A stretch of 64,000 bases of DNA from NCBI RefSeq assembly GCF_011516925.1, contig NZ_WOTG01000001.1, positions 372,001-436,000 of the forward strand, given 5' to 3'. This DNA comes from Acetobacter fabarum (GTDB lineage: Bacteria; Pseudomonadota; Alphaproteobacteria; Acetobacterales; Acetobacteraceae). Made by a program: the position numbers and the translations under genes. This document shows, piece after piece, positions 1 through 6,817 of the stretch; the first letter of the stretch is position 1; each line of letters opens with the position of its first letter. The notes under the pieces were generated by a model. It was not told the DNA's origin. It was given only the letters and a program-made list of their open reading frames with translations, and did no database searches.

Positions 1-56
1 GCCTGCACTCTCTGGGCGTGCGGTTGCCGCAACCAGCTTGTAAGGTTGTAGCAGCG

Positions 57-698
57 TTACATGCTGCGTATTTCGGCTTCCAGCATATCGGGTGCCAGCG
101 TATCGGACCAGCAGGGCTGCATACATACGGCACGCTCAAGCTGTTCTTTGTACTCTGTTGCAGGGATTTCCACCCCACCAAAACGGGCCAGATGCTCCGT
201 GCCGAACTGTGTATCCAGCAGAATAAAACCGTTCAGGCGCATACGGGCAACCAGATGGACAAGAGCCACCTTGGAAGCATCCGTAACCCGGCTGAACATG
301 CTCTCGCCAAAAAACACGCCTCCCAGTGCAACCCCATACAGCCCACCCACCAGTTCCCCTTCCATGCGACATTCAACACTATGGCCAAAGCCCATGGTGT
401 GGAGCGCACAGAACAACTGGTAAATGCGGCTGTTGATCCATGTGCTTTCCCGCCCCGCGGCAGGGGCCGCACACCCGCGCATGACGGCAGGAAAATCCCG
501 GTCCACGCTGACCTCAAAGCGGCCGGACAGAACCGTACGGCGCAAACGCCGGGGAACATGAAAACCCTCCAGCGGCAAAATGCCGCGCGGGTCCGGGTCA
601 TACCAGCTTAAGGTCGGGTCATCCTCCCCCTCTGCCATGGGGAACAGCCCAACTGCGTAGGCCCCCAGCATCAGTTCAGGGGTCAGACCATCAGACAT
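57..698 (-). CDS. aat: leucyl/phenylalanyl-tRNA--protein transferase
   Basis: Aat transfers Leu or Phe from charged tRNA to proteins with N-terminal Arg or Lys, marking them for ClpS/ClpAP (N-end rule). The product reads [19 protein letters not shown] near its start, then [13 protein letters not shown] and the family core [19 protein letters not shown], followed by LLDTQF and [12 protein letters not shown]; all are hallmarks of the family. I chose the ATG at 698 (213 residues) because a GGGAG lies about ten bases upstream and the protein then begins MSDGLTPE; an in-frame start at 761 would add an unconserved 21-residue head. It is the first gene on this strand and continues out of no visible operon: bases 1-56 hold no gene that I can see. 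Confidence 0.95.
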   Translation of the reverse strand: MSDGLTPELMLGAYAVGLFPMAEGEDDPTLSWYDPDPRGILPLEGFHVPRRLRRTVLSGRFEVSVDRDFPAVMRGCAAPAAGRESTWINSRIYQLFCALHTMGFGHSVECRMEGELVGGLYGVALGGVFFGESMFSRVTDASKVALVHLVARMRLNGFILLDTQFGTEHLARFGGVEIPATEYKEQLERAVCMQPCWSDTLAPDMLEAEIRSM

Positions 699-865
699 GC
701 CGGATATGCTCCCATGTTTTTCCACCACCGCCCCCATCCGGGCAACCGGCTTTTCCCGCACTCGTTATCAGGCATAGGGTGGCTTGCGGTATAATGCACC
801 CGCAGCATTATGCTAGCGTGCCCACCAGAATAAACACATCCCTGCCCGGCCCACCATGCTGCACC

Positions 866-1852
866 ATGGAGATTTTTGTGACCTCTCACCCCCCGCGCCT
901 GATCCGCTCCACCCGCCTGCTGGACGCAGTGGAAGAGCGTATCCACTCCGAGTTTGACGCCCCACCCGCACCCGAGCATGCACTCAGCACCGCCGAGATG
1001 CTGAAACTGGCCCACGCCTACCAGCCCCTTGCCGTGCTGGTGACGCATACAGCCCCCCTTAAAGGGGCGGATGTCGCGGCTCTGCCAGAAAGCGTTAAAC
1101 TTGTGGCAACAGTCAGTGTCGGGCTGGACCATCTGGATGTTCCCGCTTTGCTGGCACGCAATATTGCCGTCTCCAACACCCCCGATGTGCTGACCGACTG
1201 CAACGCCGATCTGGCGATCATGCTCATTCTGGCCGCCAGCCGCAGAGCTGCGGAGTATTACACACTCATGAAAGCCGGATGGGGCCACGCACTGGGCATG
1301 GGGGAAATGCTGGGCCACCGCGTTACGGGCAAGCGGCTGGGCATTGTGGGCATGGGCCGCATTGGGCAGGCCGTTGCCAAGCGCGCCCGCGGGTTTGACA
1401 TGTCCATCCTCTACCACAACCGGCGGCGGCTGGACGCAGCGGAGGAAGCAGGGGCTACCTACTTTGAAACACTTGAGGACATGCTGCCCCACTGCGATAT
1501 TCTAAGCCTGCACATGCCCGGCTCCACAACAGCCCCCCCACTGATAAACGCCCGCACACTTGGGTTGCTGCCGCGCGGGAGTGTGCTGGTCAATGCTGCC
1601 CGTGGCTCCCTGATTGATGAAGATGCACTGATTGCCGCCCTGCGGTCCGGCCAGCTTTTTGCCGCCGGGCTGGATGTATTCCAGAATGAACCCAACCCGA
1701 ACCCGGCCCTGCTGGCCCTGCCCAACCTGTTCATGACCCCCCATGTCGGCAGTGCTACGGTAGAAACCCGGACTGCCATGGGCATGCTTGCCCTTGATAA
1801 TGTCCGCGCCATGGTGGAAGGCAAACCTCTGCCTTCCGGCGTGAGCGCATAA
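866..1852 (+). CDS. D-2-hydroxyacid dehydrogenase (glyoxylate/hydroxypyruvate reductase type)
   Basis: Cytosolic NAD(P)H-dependent oxidoreductase of the D-isomer-specific 2-hydroxyacid dehydrogenase family, likely reducing glyoxylate, hydroxypyruvate or another 2-ketoacid. The Rossmann motif GIVGMGRIGQAVA is clear in the middle, and the catalytic triad is present: Arg in NAARGSLIDE, Glu in DVFQNEP and His in TPHVGSATVETR. From the ATG at 866 the protein has 328 residues, the normal family length, and begins MEIFVTSHPP; the open frame runs back to 779 but that extension is not conserved. It is followed after 28 bases by a small membrane-protein gene and then a strong terminator, so the two probably share a transcript. 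Exact substrate cannot be read from sequence. Confidence 0.9.
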   Translation: MEIFVTSHPPRLIRSTRLLDAVEERIHSEFDAPPAPEHALSTAEMLKLAHAYQPLAVLVTHTAPLKGADVAALPESVKLVATVSVGLDHLDVPALLARNIAVSNTPDVLTDCNADLAIMLILAASRRAAEYYTLMKAGWGHALGMGEMLGHRVTGKRLGIVGMGRIGQAVAKRARGFDMSILYHNRRRLDAAEEAGATYFETLEDMLPHCDILSLHMPGSTTAPPLINARTLGLLPRGSVLVNAARGSLIDEDALIAALRSGQLFAAGLDVFQNEPNPNPALLALPNLFMTPHVGSATVETRTAMGMLALDNVRAMVEGKPLPSGVSA

Positions 1853-1880
1853 AACGGCAGGGATAAGGAGAAACAGCCCC

Positions 1881-2051
1881 ATGACCATGCGACTCTTCTG
1901 CGTTCTTGCTATGGGTATTTGTGCCGCGCTCTGGTACCCGGCTTTTCATTATCAGGGCACGTTACAGGTTCTGGGGATCAGCTTTCTGGCCATGGCTGTA
2001 ATCGCGACCTTTATAGAAGACTCCGAACAGCGGGTACCGGCTAAAAAATAG
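1881..2051 (+). CDS. small two-helix membrane protein (56 aa)
   Basis: A 56-residue open frame beginning MTMRLFCVLAMG and ending RVPAKK, with an AAGGAGA ribosome site eight bases ahead of its ATG. Two hydrophobic stretches (about residues 4-20 and 28-43) are separated by a short polar turn, predicting a helical hairpin in the inner membrane with a charged C-terminal tail. It lies 28 bases downstream of the 2-hydroxyacid dehydrogenase and 9 bases upstream of a strong terminator, so it is most likely the last gene of that transcript. I do not recognise the family. Its good ribosome site, codon usage like its neighbours and position make it credible despite its size. Confidence 0.65.
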   Translation: MTMRLFCVLAMGICAALWYPAFHYQGTLQVLGISFLAMAVIATFIEDSEQRVPAKK

Positions 2052-2060
2052 CCCCATAAA

Positions 2061-2094
2061 AAAGCAGGGCCGCATGTTGCGGCCCTGCTTTTGT
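2061..2094. terminator. bidirectional intrinsic terminator
   Basis: A perfect 13-bp stem (AAAGCAGGGCCGC / GCGGCCCTGCTTT) closes a five-base ATGTT loop. T residues follow on the plus strand and A residues precede, so it can end both the dehydrogenase/small-protein transcript and the convergent EcsC transcript. Confidence 0.9.
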
Positions 2095-2119
2095 AACTGC
2101 CGGTGCTCTGGGCACAGGG

Positions 2120-2944
2120 TTAGAGCTTTTCGCGCCCTTCAAGGTTGTCACGCAGGGCAAGGGCGGTGTCCCTCACCACGGGGCCGTGCTCGCGCTCCAG
2201 CCTGCGGATGGTAAAGTGCGCACGGGCAAGGGCCCGATAATGGTTGAAAAACGCTGTATTCAGCGATGCACCACACAGCGCCCCGGCCACAGGCATAAGC
2301 TGGACAGAAATTTTTTGCCCAAGTGCTAAGCCGTAATGCGAGGCCACTTCGGCAATCAGCATCACAACCGGGCGGCCACGCAGCACTGCGCGGGCGGAAA
2401 AATAACCCAGTTCGCTCTCTTCCCCATTCCGCCGGTTGGGAAAGGCCTTGAGTGCGAACACTTCCAGACAGGCGCGCCGGGCATCCGGGTCGCTCATGTC
2501 TTCGCCTTCCTCGCGGGCAATACGGGCAATTTCACGCATGATTGTCAGGGTCGTAAACCCGATATCGGGTGCCAGACCAGCCAGCCCGGCAAAACCACCA
2601 ACAGCCCCCGATACAGCCACAGCCGCCTGAAGGCTGGATGTACGCCAGCGCGAGTCTTCCATCGCGGTGTCTGCCGGGCCTTTCATGCCCAGTACGGCTA
2701 CGTCAAATGCACGGGTAATGGCGGTTTCGGCCAGCCCGCGCAATTTCTGTTCCATGTTTGGGGCCATACCCAGACCACGCATGCCCAGACGTGCGGCATG
2801 GCCAACAGCACCCCCCATAAGGTCCGCCAGACGCACCAGAACGCCACGCCCGGATTCAACCGCGATCAGGGCTGTTTCCAACTCGCCCAGGTCGCGGCCG
2901 CTCAGGGCTAGCGGAGTCAGGGCGTTGCCTGCTGTTTCCTTCAT
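2120..2944 (-). CDS. EcsC family protein
   Basis: A 274-residue protein matching the EcsC family, named after a gene in the Bacillus ecsABC operon and of unknown biochemical role. The core shows the family's alternating helices and small-residue segments: GMGLAPNMEQKLRGLAE-like text, VAVSGAVGGFAGLAGLAPDI and later KISVQLMPVAGALCGASLNTAFFNHYRALARAHFTIRRLE. The glycine/alanine-rich central segment (about residues 110-150) could associate with membrane. It stands alone between a terminator and a 247-base divergent intergenic stretch. The function of the family remains open; I assign only family membership. Confidence 0.8.
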   Translation of the reverse strand: MKETAGNALTPLALSGRDLGELETALIAVESGRGVLVRLADLMGGAVGHAARLGMRGLGMAPNMEQKLRGLAETAITRAFDVAVLGMKGPADTAMEDSRWRTSSLQAAVAVSGAVGGFAGLAGLAPDIGFTTLTIMREIARIAREEGEDMSDPDARRACLEVFALKAFPNRRNGEESELGYFSARAVLRGRPVVMLIAEVASHYGLALGQKISVQLMPVAGALCGASLNTAFFNHYRALARAHFTIRRLEREHGPVVRDTALALRDNLEGREKL

Positions 2945-3108
2945 GCTCGTACGTGCCTTTCCTGTCTGCTACCTGCCTCATTTACAGCAAATGCGACAAT
3001 CGGCGCTGCCAGAGCGCCGTATGCTCTTTATTGTGGCCAATCATAACAGGCTGATCGCATGAAAAACAGATGACCTGTTACAACGTGCCCCCTGTGCCCA
3101 CGCAAACA

Positions 3109-3144
3109 GCGTTGTAAGCGTGGCTTTAAGCCCTTACACAACGC
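3109..3144. repeat. nested inverted repeat upstream of lipoprotein gene
   Basis: GCGTTGTAAG on the left is matched by CTTACACAACGC on the right with a two-base bulge, and the centre holds a second palindrome, GGCTTTAAGCC. It lies 48-83 bases ahead of the lipoprotein start codon, within the divergent region between that gene and the EcsC gene. It could be an operator or a 5' UTR hairpin; no T-run follows, so it is not an intrinsic terminator. Confidence 0.5.
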
Positions 3145-3191
3145 ATGAAGAATCTGGCTTAACGCCGCGCCGCTTTTAAGGAGCTTTCCTC

Positions 3192-3890
3192 ATGGCTGGT
3201 CTTTTCCGTCTTTTCCATTCCCGTGCCAGCGCCTCCCGTCCTGCCCGTCTTCTGGGCCGTCTGGGGTGTGCTGCTTCCGTGCTGGCTCTGGCCGCATGCG
3301 CCACACCGGAACAGAAAACATACGATATGGCTCTGGCAGATGCCCGCACGGACCCAAGCCTGTGCCAGTCCATCCGTTACTACCCACTTCTGGCACAAGC
3401 ATGGCAGAAAGCCCACATGGGCGGAGATGCAGACATGCAGGATGCCTCTGCCCCACCAGTGGGCAGCCTGCCTCACCTCAAGGTTACGGCCTCGACCGCA
3501 GTCCCGGATGTAAGCTTTCCGCCCTATTCCCAGCGGGCCTGCCGCATGACCGTACAGGCTGGCGACCATGCGCCCGAAACCGGGTTCATGACCGTGGCCT
3601 ACTTCATGCACAACGGCAAAGTGGATACCTCGCTGGTCAAATGGAACTCCGATACCGAAGTTTCGAAGTATTATGACGAACTCAAGGCCAAGATCAGCAG
3701 CGGTGTGGATATGAACAACCCCACGCTCAAGGCCTGCATGACGCACTACCCTGCCCTGCAGGTCAACAGCACCGACCCTGCCATGCAGCAGGCAGCCGTG
3801 GGCCTGCGCGCCCTGCTGATCCGCCACTGCCTTGCAGACCATGCAGCCCTGAAAAACCTGTATTCGGATATGTATTTCATTCACCGCTAG
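3192..3890 (+). CDS. predicted outer-membrane lipoprotein, unknown function
   Basis: A 232-residue protein with a positively charged head, a hydrophobic segment and a lipobox ending LALAAC (Cys at about residue 36), so it should be exported, cut and lipidated by LspA/Lgt. The mature part contains six or so cysteines, including SLCQSIRYY, RACRMTV, LKACMTHY and IRHCLADH, which could form periplasmic disulfides; this fits the neighbouring cytochrome-maturation thioredox genes only by proximity. AAGGAG lies well placed before the ATG. I recognise no catalytic motif; it looks like an Acetobacteraceae-restricted lipoprotein. Confidence 0.75.
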   Translation: MAGLFRLFHSRASASRPARLLGRLGCAASVLALAACATPEQKTYDMALADARTDPSLCQSIRYYPLLAQAWQKAHMGGDADMQDASAPPVGSLPHLKVTASTAVPDVSFPPYSQRACRMTVQAGDHAPETGFMTVAYFMHNGKVDTSLVKWNSDTEVSKYYDELKAKISSGVDMNNPTLKACMTHYPALQVNSTDPAMQQAAVGLRALLIRHCLADHAALKNLYSDMYFIHR

Positions 3891-3998
3891 GCCTTGCGGC
3901 CCACGCCATACCCACCATGCCGGCACAGCCCTTGCATTGAGGCCCAAAAACCTCATCCTGCACGGAGCAGGCCCCTAGCTTACAGGATAACAGACCCC

Positions 3999-4334
3999 AT
4001 GAAGTACCAGTCCATCGCCCCCGACTTTGCCGTAGCAGGCCAGATTACCCCCAGCGATATTCCCGCAATCAAGGATGCCGGGTTCAAAACCGTTATCTGC
4101 AACCGCCCCGATGGTGAAGAAGCAGGCCAGCCCACGGCTGAAACCATTGGCGAGGCCGTACGCGCGGCGGGGCTGACCTTTATTGCCATCCCCATGGCTG
4201 CGGGCGTGCCCCCCACCTCTGACGTGGTGATTGAAACGCAGGAAGTGCTGAACACGCTGCCGGGGCCGTATTTTGCCTATTGTCGCTCGGGCAACCGCGC
4301 TGCACAGGCTTGGATGCAGGCCACACAGGGCTAA
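3999..4334 (+). CDS. DUF442 / TIGR01244 phosphatase-like sulfur transferase
   Basis: A 111-residue protein of the DUF442 (beta-lactamase-hydrolase-like, TIGR01244) family, a small relative of dual-specificity phosphatases. It reads GQITPSDIPAIKDAGFKTVICNRPDGEE near the N terminus and has the CX5R-type active loop CRSGNRAA near the end. The family is linked to sulfide detoxification, being fused to persulfide dioxygenase domains elsewhere, and sometimes to phosphatase activity. The ATG at 3999 gives MKYQSIAPDF, the usual family start, with AGGA upstream; the frame is open further back to 3894 without conserved sequence. It is followed by a strong terminator. Confidence 0.88.
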   Translation: MKYQSIAPDFAVAGQITPSDIPAIKDAGFKTVICNRPDGEEAGQPTAETIGEAVRAAGLTFIAIPMAAGVPPTSDVVIETQEVLNTLPGPYFAYCRSGNRAAQAWMQATQG

Positions 4335-4360
4335 CCCCTGCTGCCACTACGTACAAAATA

Positions 4361-4390
4361 ACAAAGGCCGCCCGGTTGGGCGGCCTTTGT
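4361..4390. terminator. bidirectional intrinsic terminator
   Basis: A perfect 13-bp stem, ACAAAGGCCGCCC paired with GGGCGGCCTTTGT around a GGTT loop, between the convergent DUF442 and EVE genes. The flanking A/T bases are short, but placement at a convergent junction supports termination in both directions. Confidence 0.85.
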
Positions 4391-4425
4391 CACAATAATT
4401 TGATAGCGGTGAAAACAGGCCCGTT

Positions 4426-4845
4426 TCAGCCCGGTTCCTGCCACCCTCCCATCTGGCACAGAACCTGCCAGTGTTCTGCCGAAACCGGACAGACCGACAG
4501 GCGGGACTGACGAACCAGCGCCAGCTCCTCCAGCCCCGGCTCGACCTTGATCCGCGCAAGCGTGACCGGCTCTGGCATGGGGCCTACCGCCTGAACATCC
4601 ACACACACCCAGGCTCCACTTTCGGCCGTGGGGTCCGGGTAGGCGGCACGCACCACTTCCACCACCCCCACAATCGCGCGTTGCACGTTGGAATGGTAAA
4701 AAAAGGCCCTGTCCCCCACCTGCATGGCGGCAAGATTCTTTTTAGCCTGATGATTCCGAACTCCGGTCCATGGCTCTACATGATTTGCAACCTGCTCGTC
4801 CCAGCTGAACGCGTCAGGCTCGCTCTTTACCAGCCAGAATGCCAT
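4426..4845 (-). CDS. EVE domain protein
   Basis: A 139-residue EVE-domain protein. The fold is related to PUA and YTH domains and binds modified bases in RNA or DNA. Seen are the canonical opening MAFWLVKSEPDAFSW, the WTGVRNHQAKKNL motif, VGDRAFFYHSN, and the VGVVEVVRAAYPDPT strand. The ATG at 4845 is chosen because the conserved sequence begins there and the codon sits three bases from the stop of the upstream YciI gene (stop at 4847-4849), a tight coupling. The EVE/YciI pair is a common alphaproteobacterial arrangement, often next to gpsA and tsaD; those are not adjacent here. Confidence 0.92.
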   Translation of the reverse strand: MAFWLVKSEPDAFSWDEQVANHVEPWTGVRNHQAKKNLAAMQVGDRAFFYHSNVQRAIVGVVEVVRAAYPDPTAESGAWVCVDVQAVGPMPEPVTLARIKVEPGLEELALVRQSRLSVCPVSAEHWQVLCQMGGWQEPG

Positions 4846-4846
4846 G

Positions 4847-5140
4847 TTATTCCGCCAGTTGCCCATCGCGGAAAACCGTGCGCAGCGGGCGCACGATTAC
4901 GCTCTCAAACAGGTCTACCTTGGCGTAGGGGTCGGCGGCGGCAAAGCCTTCTGCGCTGGCACGGTCCTCGGCTTCAAGCAGGATCAGGCTACCGCAGGGT
5001 TTGCCGTCTGAATCAAGCTGTGGGCCACCAAACTGGATGGCTGCCTTGTTAAGCTCCAGAAAAGCCAGATGCTGGGCGCGGGTGGCCATGCGCAGGTCCA
5101 GCGAGCCGGGGCGATCCGTACAGATAATGGCAAACAACAT
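4847..5140 (-). CDS. YciI family protein
   Basis: A 97-residue YciI-like protein with a ferredoxin-like alpha/beta fold. The opening MLFAIICTDRPGSLDLRMATRAQHLAFLEL contains the family's Asp and His pair (D in TDRPG, H in RAQHLAFL), thought to be active-site residues, and the end has GSLILLEAEDRASAEGFAAADPYAKVDLFE, typical of the family. Role unknown in general; some members act as dehydrochlorinases. It is cotranscribed with the EVE gene three bases downstream. Confidence 0.9.
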   Translation of the reverse strand: MLFAIICTDRPGSLDLRMATRAQHLAFLELNKAAIQFGGPQLDSDGKPCGSLILLEAEDRASAEGFAAADPYAKVDLFESVIVRPLRTVFRDGQLAE

Positions 5141-5210
5141 GGCTCATTTTCCTTCTGTTGTGTCTTACGGGCATGGTCGCCCATGAAGAACTGCATCGTG
5201 TCAGAACGCT

Positions 5211-5216
5211 TATAAT
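5211..5216 (+). promoter_or_regulatory. candidate -10 element for the ccm operon
   Basis: A perfect TATAAT lies 104 bases ahead of ccmC. The -35 region at the usual spacing is weak (GAACTG), so this is only a candidate housekeeping promoter; it is in the divergent 179-base space between the YciI gene and ccmC, which holds no other gene. Confidence 0.4.
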
Positions 5217-5319
5217 GATATAAAGGAGACGGCAGCAGTCCCACTTTGAGGCATATTGCCCCCCACGGGCAAGGGTATCCCCCTCGCCCATAAACCAGAC
5301 AGACGGAGCGGACCAACTT

Positions 5320-6093
5320 TTGAGCGCCTCACCGACCCTTGTCGCGCGTACTGGCAGTTTTTTCCACCGTTACGCCAACCCCGGCCGGTTTCTCAAGCTG
5401 GGCGCACGCCTCCAGCCATGGCTGACCTGGCCGGCTATTGCCTTTACCCTTGCGGGCCTTGGGTGGGGGTTGTTCTACTCCCCCGCCGACTGGCAGCAGG
5501 GGGATTCCGTGCGCATCATGTACGTGCATGTGCCCGCAGCCATGCTGGCATCGGGCGGGTATGCCGGGCTTGCTTTCTGCGGCCTGCTCTCGCTCGTGTG
5601 GCGCCACCCGCTGGCAGATCTGGCAGCGGTGGAAATTGGCCCCGTTGGGGCATGCATTACCGCCCTGTGCCTGGCCACTGGCTCCATCTGGGGCAAACCC
5701 ATGTGGGGCACATGGTGGGTGTGGGATGCGCGCCTGACCTCCGTGCTGGTCCTGTTTTTTCTCTACCTCGGGCATATCGCCCTGATCCGCGCGTTTGATG
5801 ACCCGCAGCGCGGCTACCGTGCTGCCGCCATTCTGGCGCTGGCCGGGGCTGTGGACCTGCCGATTATCAAGTTCAGCGTGCAATGGTGGAACACCCTGCA
5901 CCAGCCCGACAGCATTACCTTGACCGGTGCACCGACCATGTCATCCTCCATGCTGTGGCCGCTTGCTCTTTCCACCATCGGGTTCTCGCTGGGTTTTGCG
6001 GCCATTGTGGTGGCCCGCACCCGTGCCGCCGTGATGGAAAGCCGCATTCGCGCCCTGCTGTCCTCCCCCCGCCGGGGTGGAGGAGCGGCATGA
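5320..6093 (+). CDS. ccmC: heme exporter / heme handling protein CcmC
   Basis: CcmC is the inner-membrane protein that presents heme to the chaperone CcmE in system I cytochrome c maturation. The 257-residue protein has six predicted helices and the tryptophan-rich WWD segment WGTWWVWDARLTS (about residues 129-141), flanked by the two external histidine ligands, H70 in MYVHVP and H194 in NTLHQP. The start is a TTG at 5320 preceded by GGAG 11 bases away; the next in-frame ATG would delete the first helix. Its stop overlaps the ccmD start. First gene of the ccm operon; ccmA and ccmB, its usual upstream partners, are not here. Confidence 0.95.
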   Translation: MSASPTLVARTGSFFHRYANPGRFLKLGARLQPWLTWPAIAFTLAGLGWGLFYSPADWQQGDSVRIMYVHVPAAMLASGGYAGLAFCGLLSLVWRHPLADLAAVEIGPVGACITALCLATGSIWGKPMWGTWWVWDARLTSVLVLFFLYLGHIALIRAFDDPQRGYRAAAILALAGAVDLPIIKFSVQWWNTLHQPDSITLTGAPTMSSSMLWPLALSTIGFSLGFAAIVVARTRAAVMESRIRALLSSPRRGGGAA

Positions 6094-6251
6094 CCCACCT
6101 CCCCTATATTGTGGCCAGCTACGGGCTGGCCGCCATTATGGCGCTTGTTCTCTCCCTTGGTGCGGCACTCCGGCTTAAACGCGACCGGGCCAGACTGGCA
6201 GCACTGGAGCAGACCCATAACCGCAACGCAGGAACACCCCTTACTCCATGA
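6090..6251 (+). CDS. ccmD: heme exporter accessory protein CcmD (53 aa)
   Basis: A 53-residue single-helix protein, MTHLPYIVASYGLAAIMALV followed by a charged cytoplasmic tail LRLKRDRARLAALE, the standard form of CcmD. CcmD is needed for release of heme-loaded CcmE from the CcmABC complex. Its ATG overlaps the ccmC stop and its stop overlaps the ccmE start (ATGA), so it is translationally coupled on both sides. Confidence 0.93.
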   Translation: MTHLPYIVASYGLAAIMALVLSLGAALRLKRDRARLAALEQTHNRNAGTPLTP

Positions 6252-6778
6252 CCCGCAAGACCCGTCGCCTCTGGCTTGTCCTTGCCTGTGTTGCCTGCCT
6301 TGGCACCGCGGCCGCCCTGATCCTGCGGGCTTTTTCTTCCGACATTGTTTTCTTTGTCACCCCCTCGCAGGTCGAAGCCTCACCCCCGCCAGCGGATCGC
6401 ACGGTCAAGCTGGGCGGCATGGTTGTTGCAGGCTCGGTCAAGCGTGAAAAACACGGTGAAACCCCCGTTGCCACCTTTGCCGTAACCGATGGCCAGGCCG
6501 CCGTGACCGTACAGTATGAAGGGATTTTGCCCGACCTGTTCCGCGAAGGGCAAAGTGTTGTTGCCATTGGCACAGTCAAGCCGCCACACGGATTTGTGGC
6601 GAGCGAGGTTCTGGCCAAGCATGATGAGACCTACATGCCCAAGGAAGTGGCCGAAGCCCTTAAAAAATCCGGCAAATGGGACCCCCGCTTTGGCCCGCCC
6701 CCCAGTGCTGCAAGCTGGAACAACATGACCGTGCAGGACGCAAGCAAGAGCCTTTCCGCCCCCGCCGCGGCAAACTGA
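6248..6778 (+). CDS. ccmE: cytochrome c-type biogenesis heme chaperone CcmE
   Basis: CcmE carries heme covalently in the periplasm and passes it to CcmF/CcmH. The 176-residue protein has one N-terminal membrane anchor (about residues 8-27), the OB-fold core beginning VEASPPPADRTVKLGGMV, and the heme-binding signature LAKHDETYMP, with the covalent His at 125 and the axial Tyr at 129. Length and motifs are normal. It begins within the ccmD stop and is 39 bases upstream of ccmF. Confidence 0.96.
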   Translation: MTRKTRRLWLVLACVACLGTAAALILRAFSSDIVFFVTPSQVEASPPPADRTVKLGGMVVAGSVKREKHGETPVATFAVTDGQAAVTVQYEGILPDLFREGQSVVAIGTVKPPHGFVASEVLAKHDETYMPKEVAEALKKSGKWDPRFGPPPSAASWNNMTVQDASKSLSAPAAAN

Positions 6779-6817
6779 ACAGCCTGACTTAAAGAAGACG
6801 GGAGCCTCCCCCCAGAT

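Noticed and set aside
4426-5140. EVE/YciI pair as a defence-related EVE module
   Set aside because: The neighbours are housekeeping genes and the EVE-YciI pairing is a common alphaproteobacterial arrangement, so a defence role is not supported.
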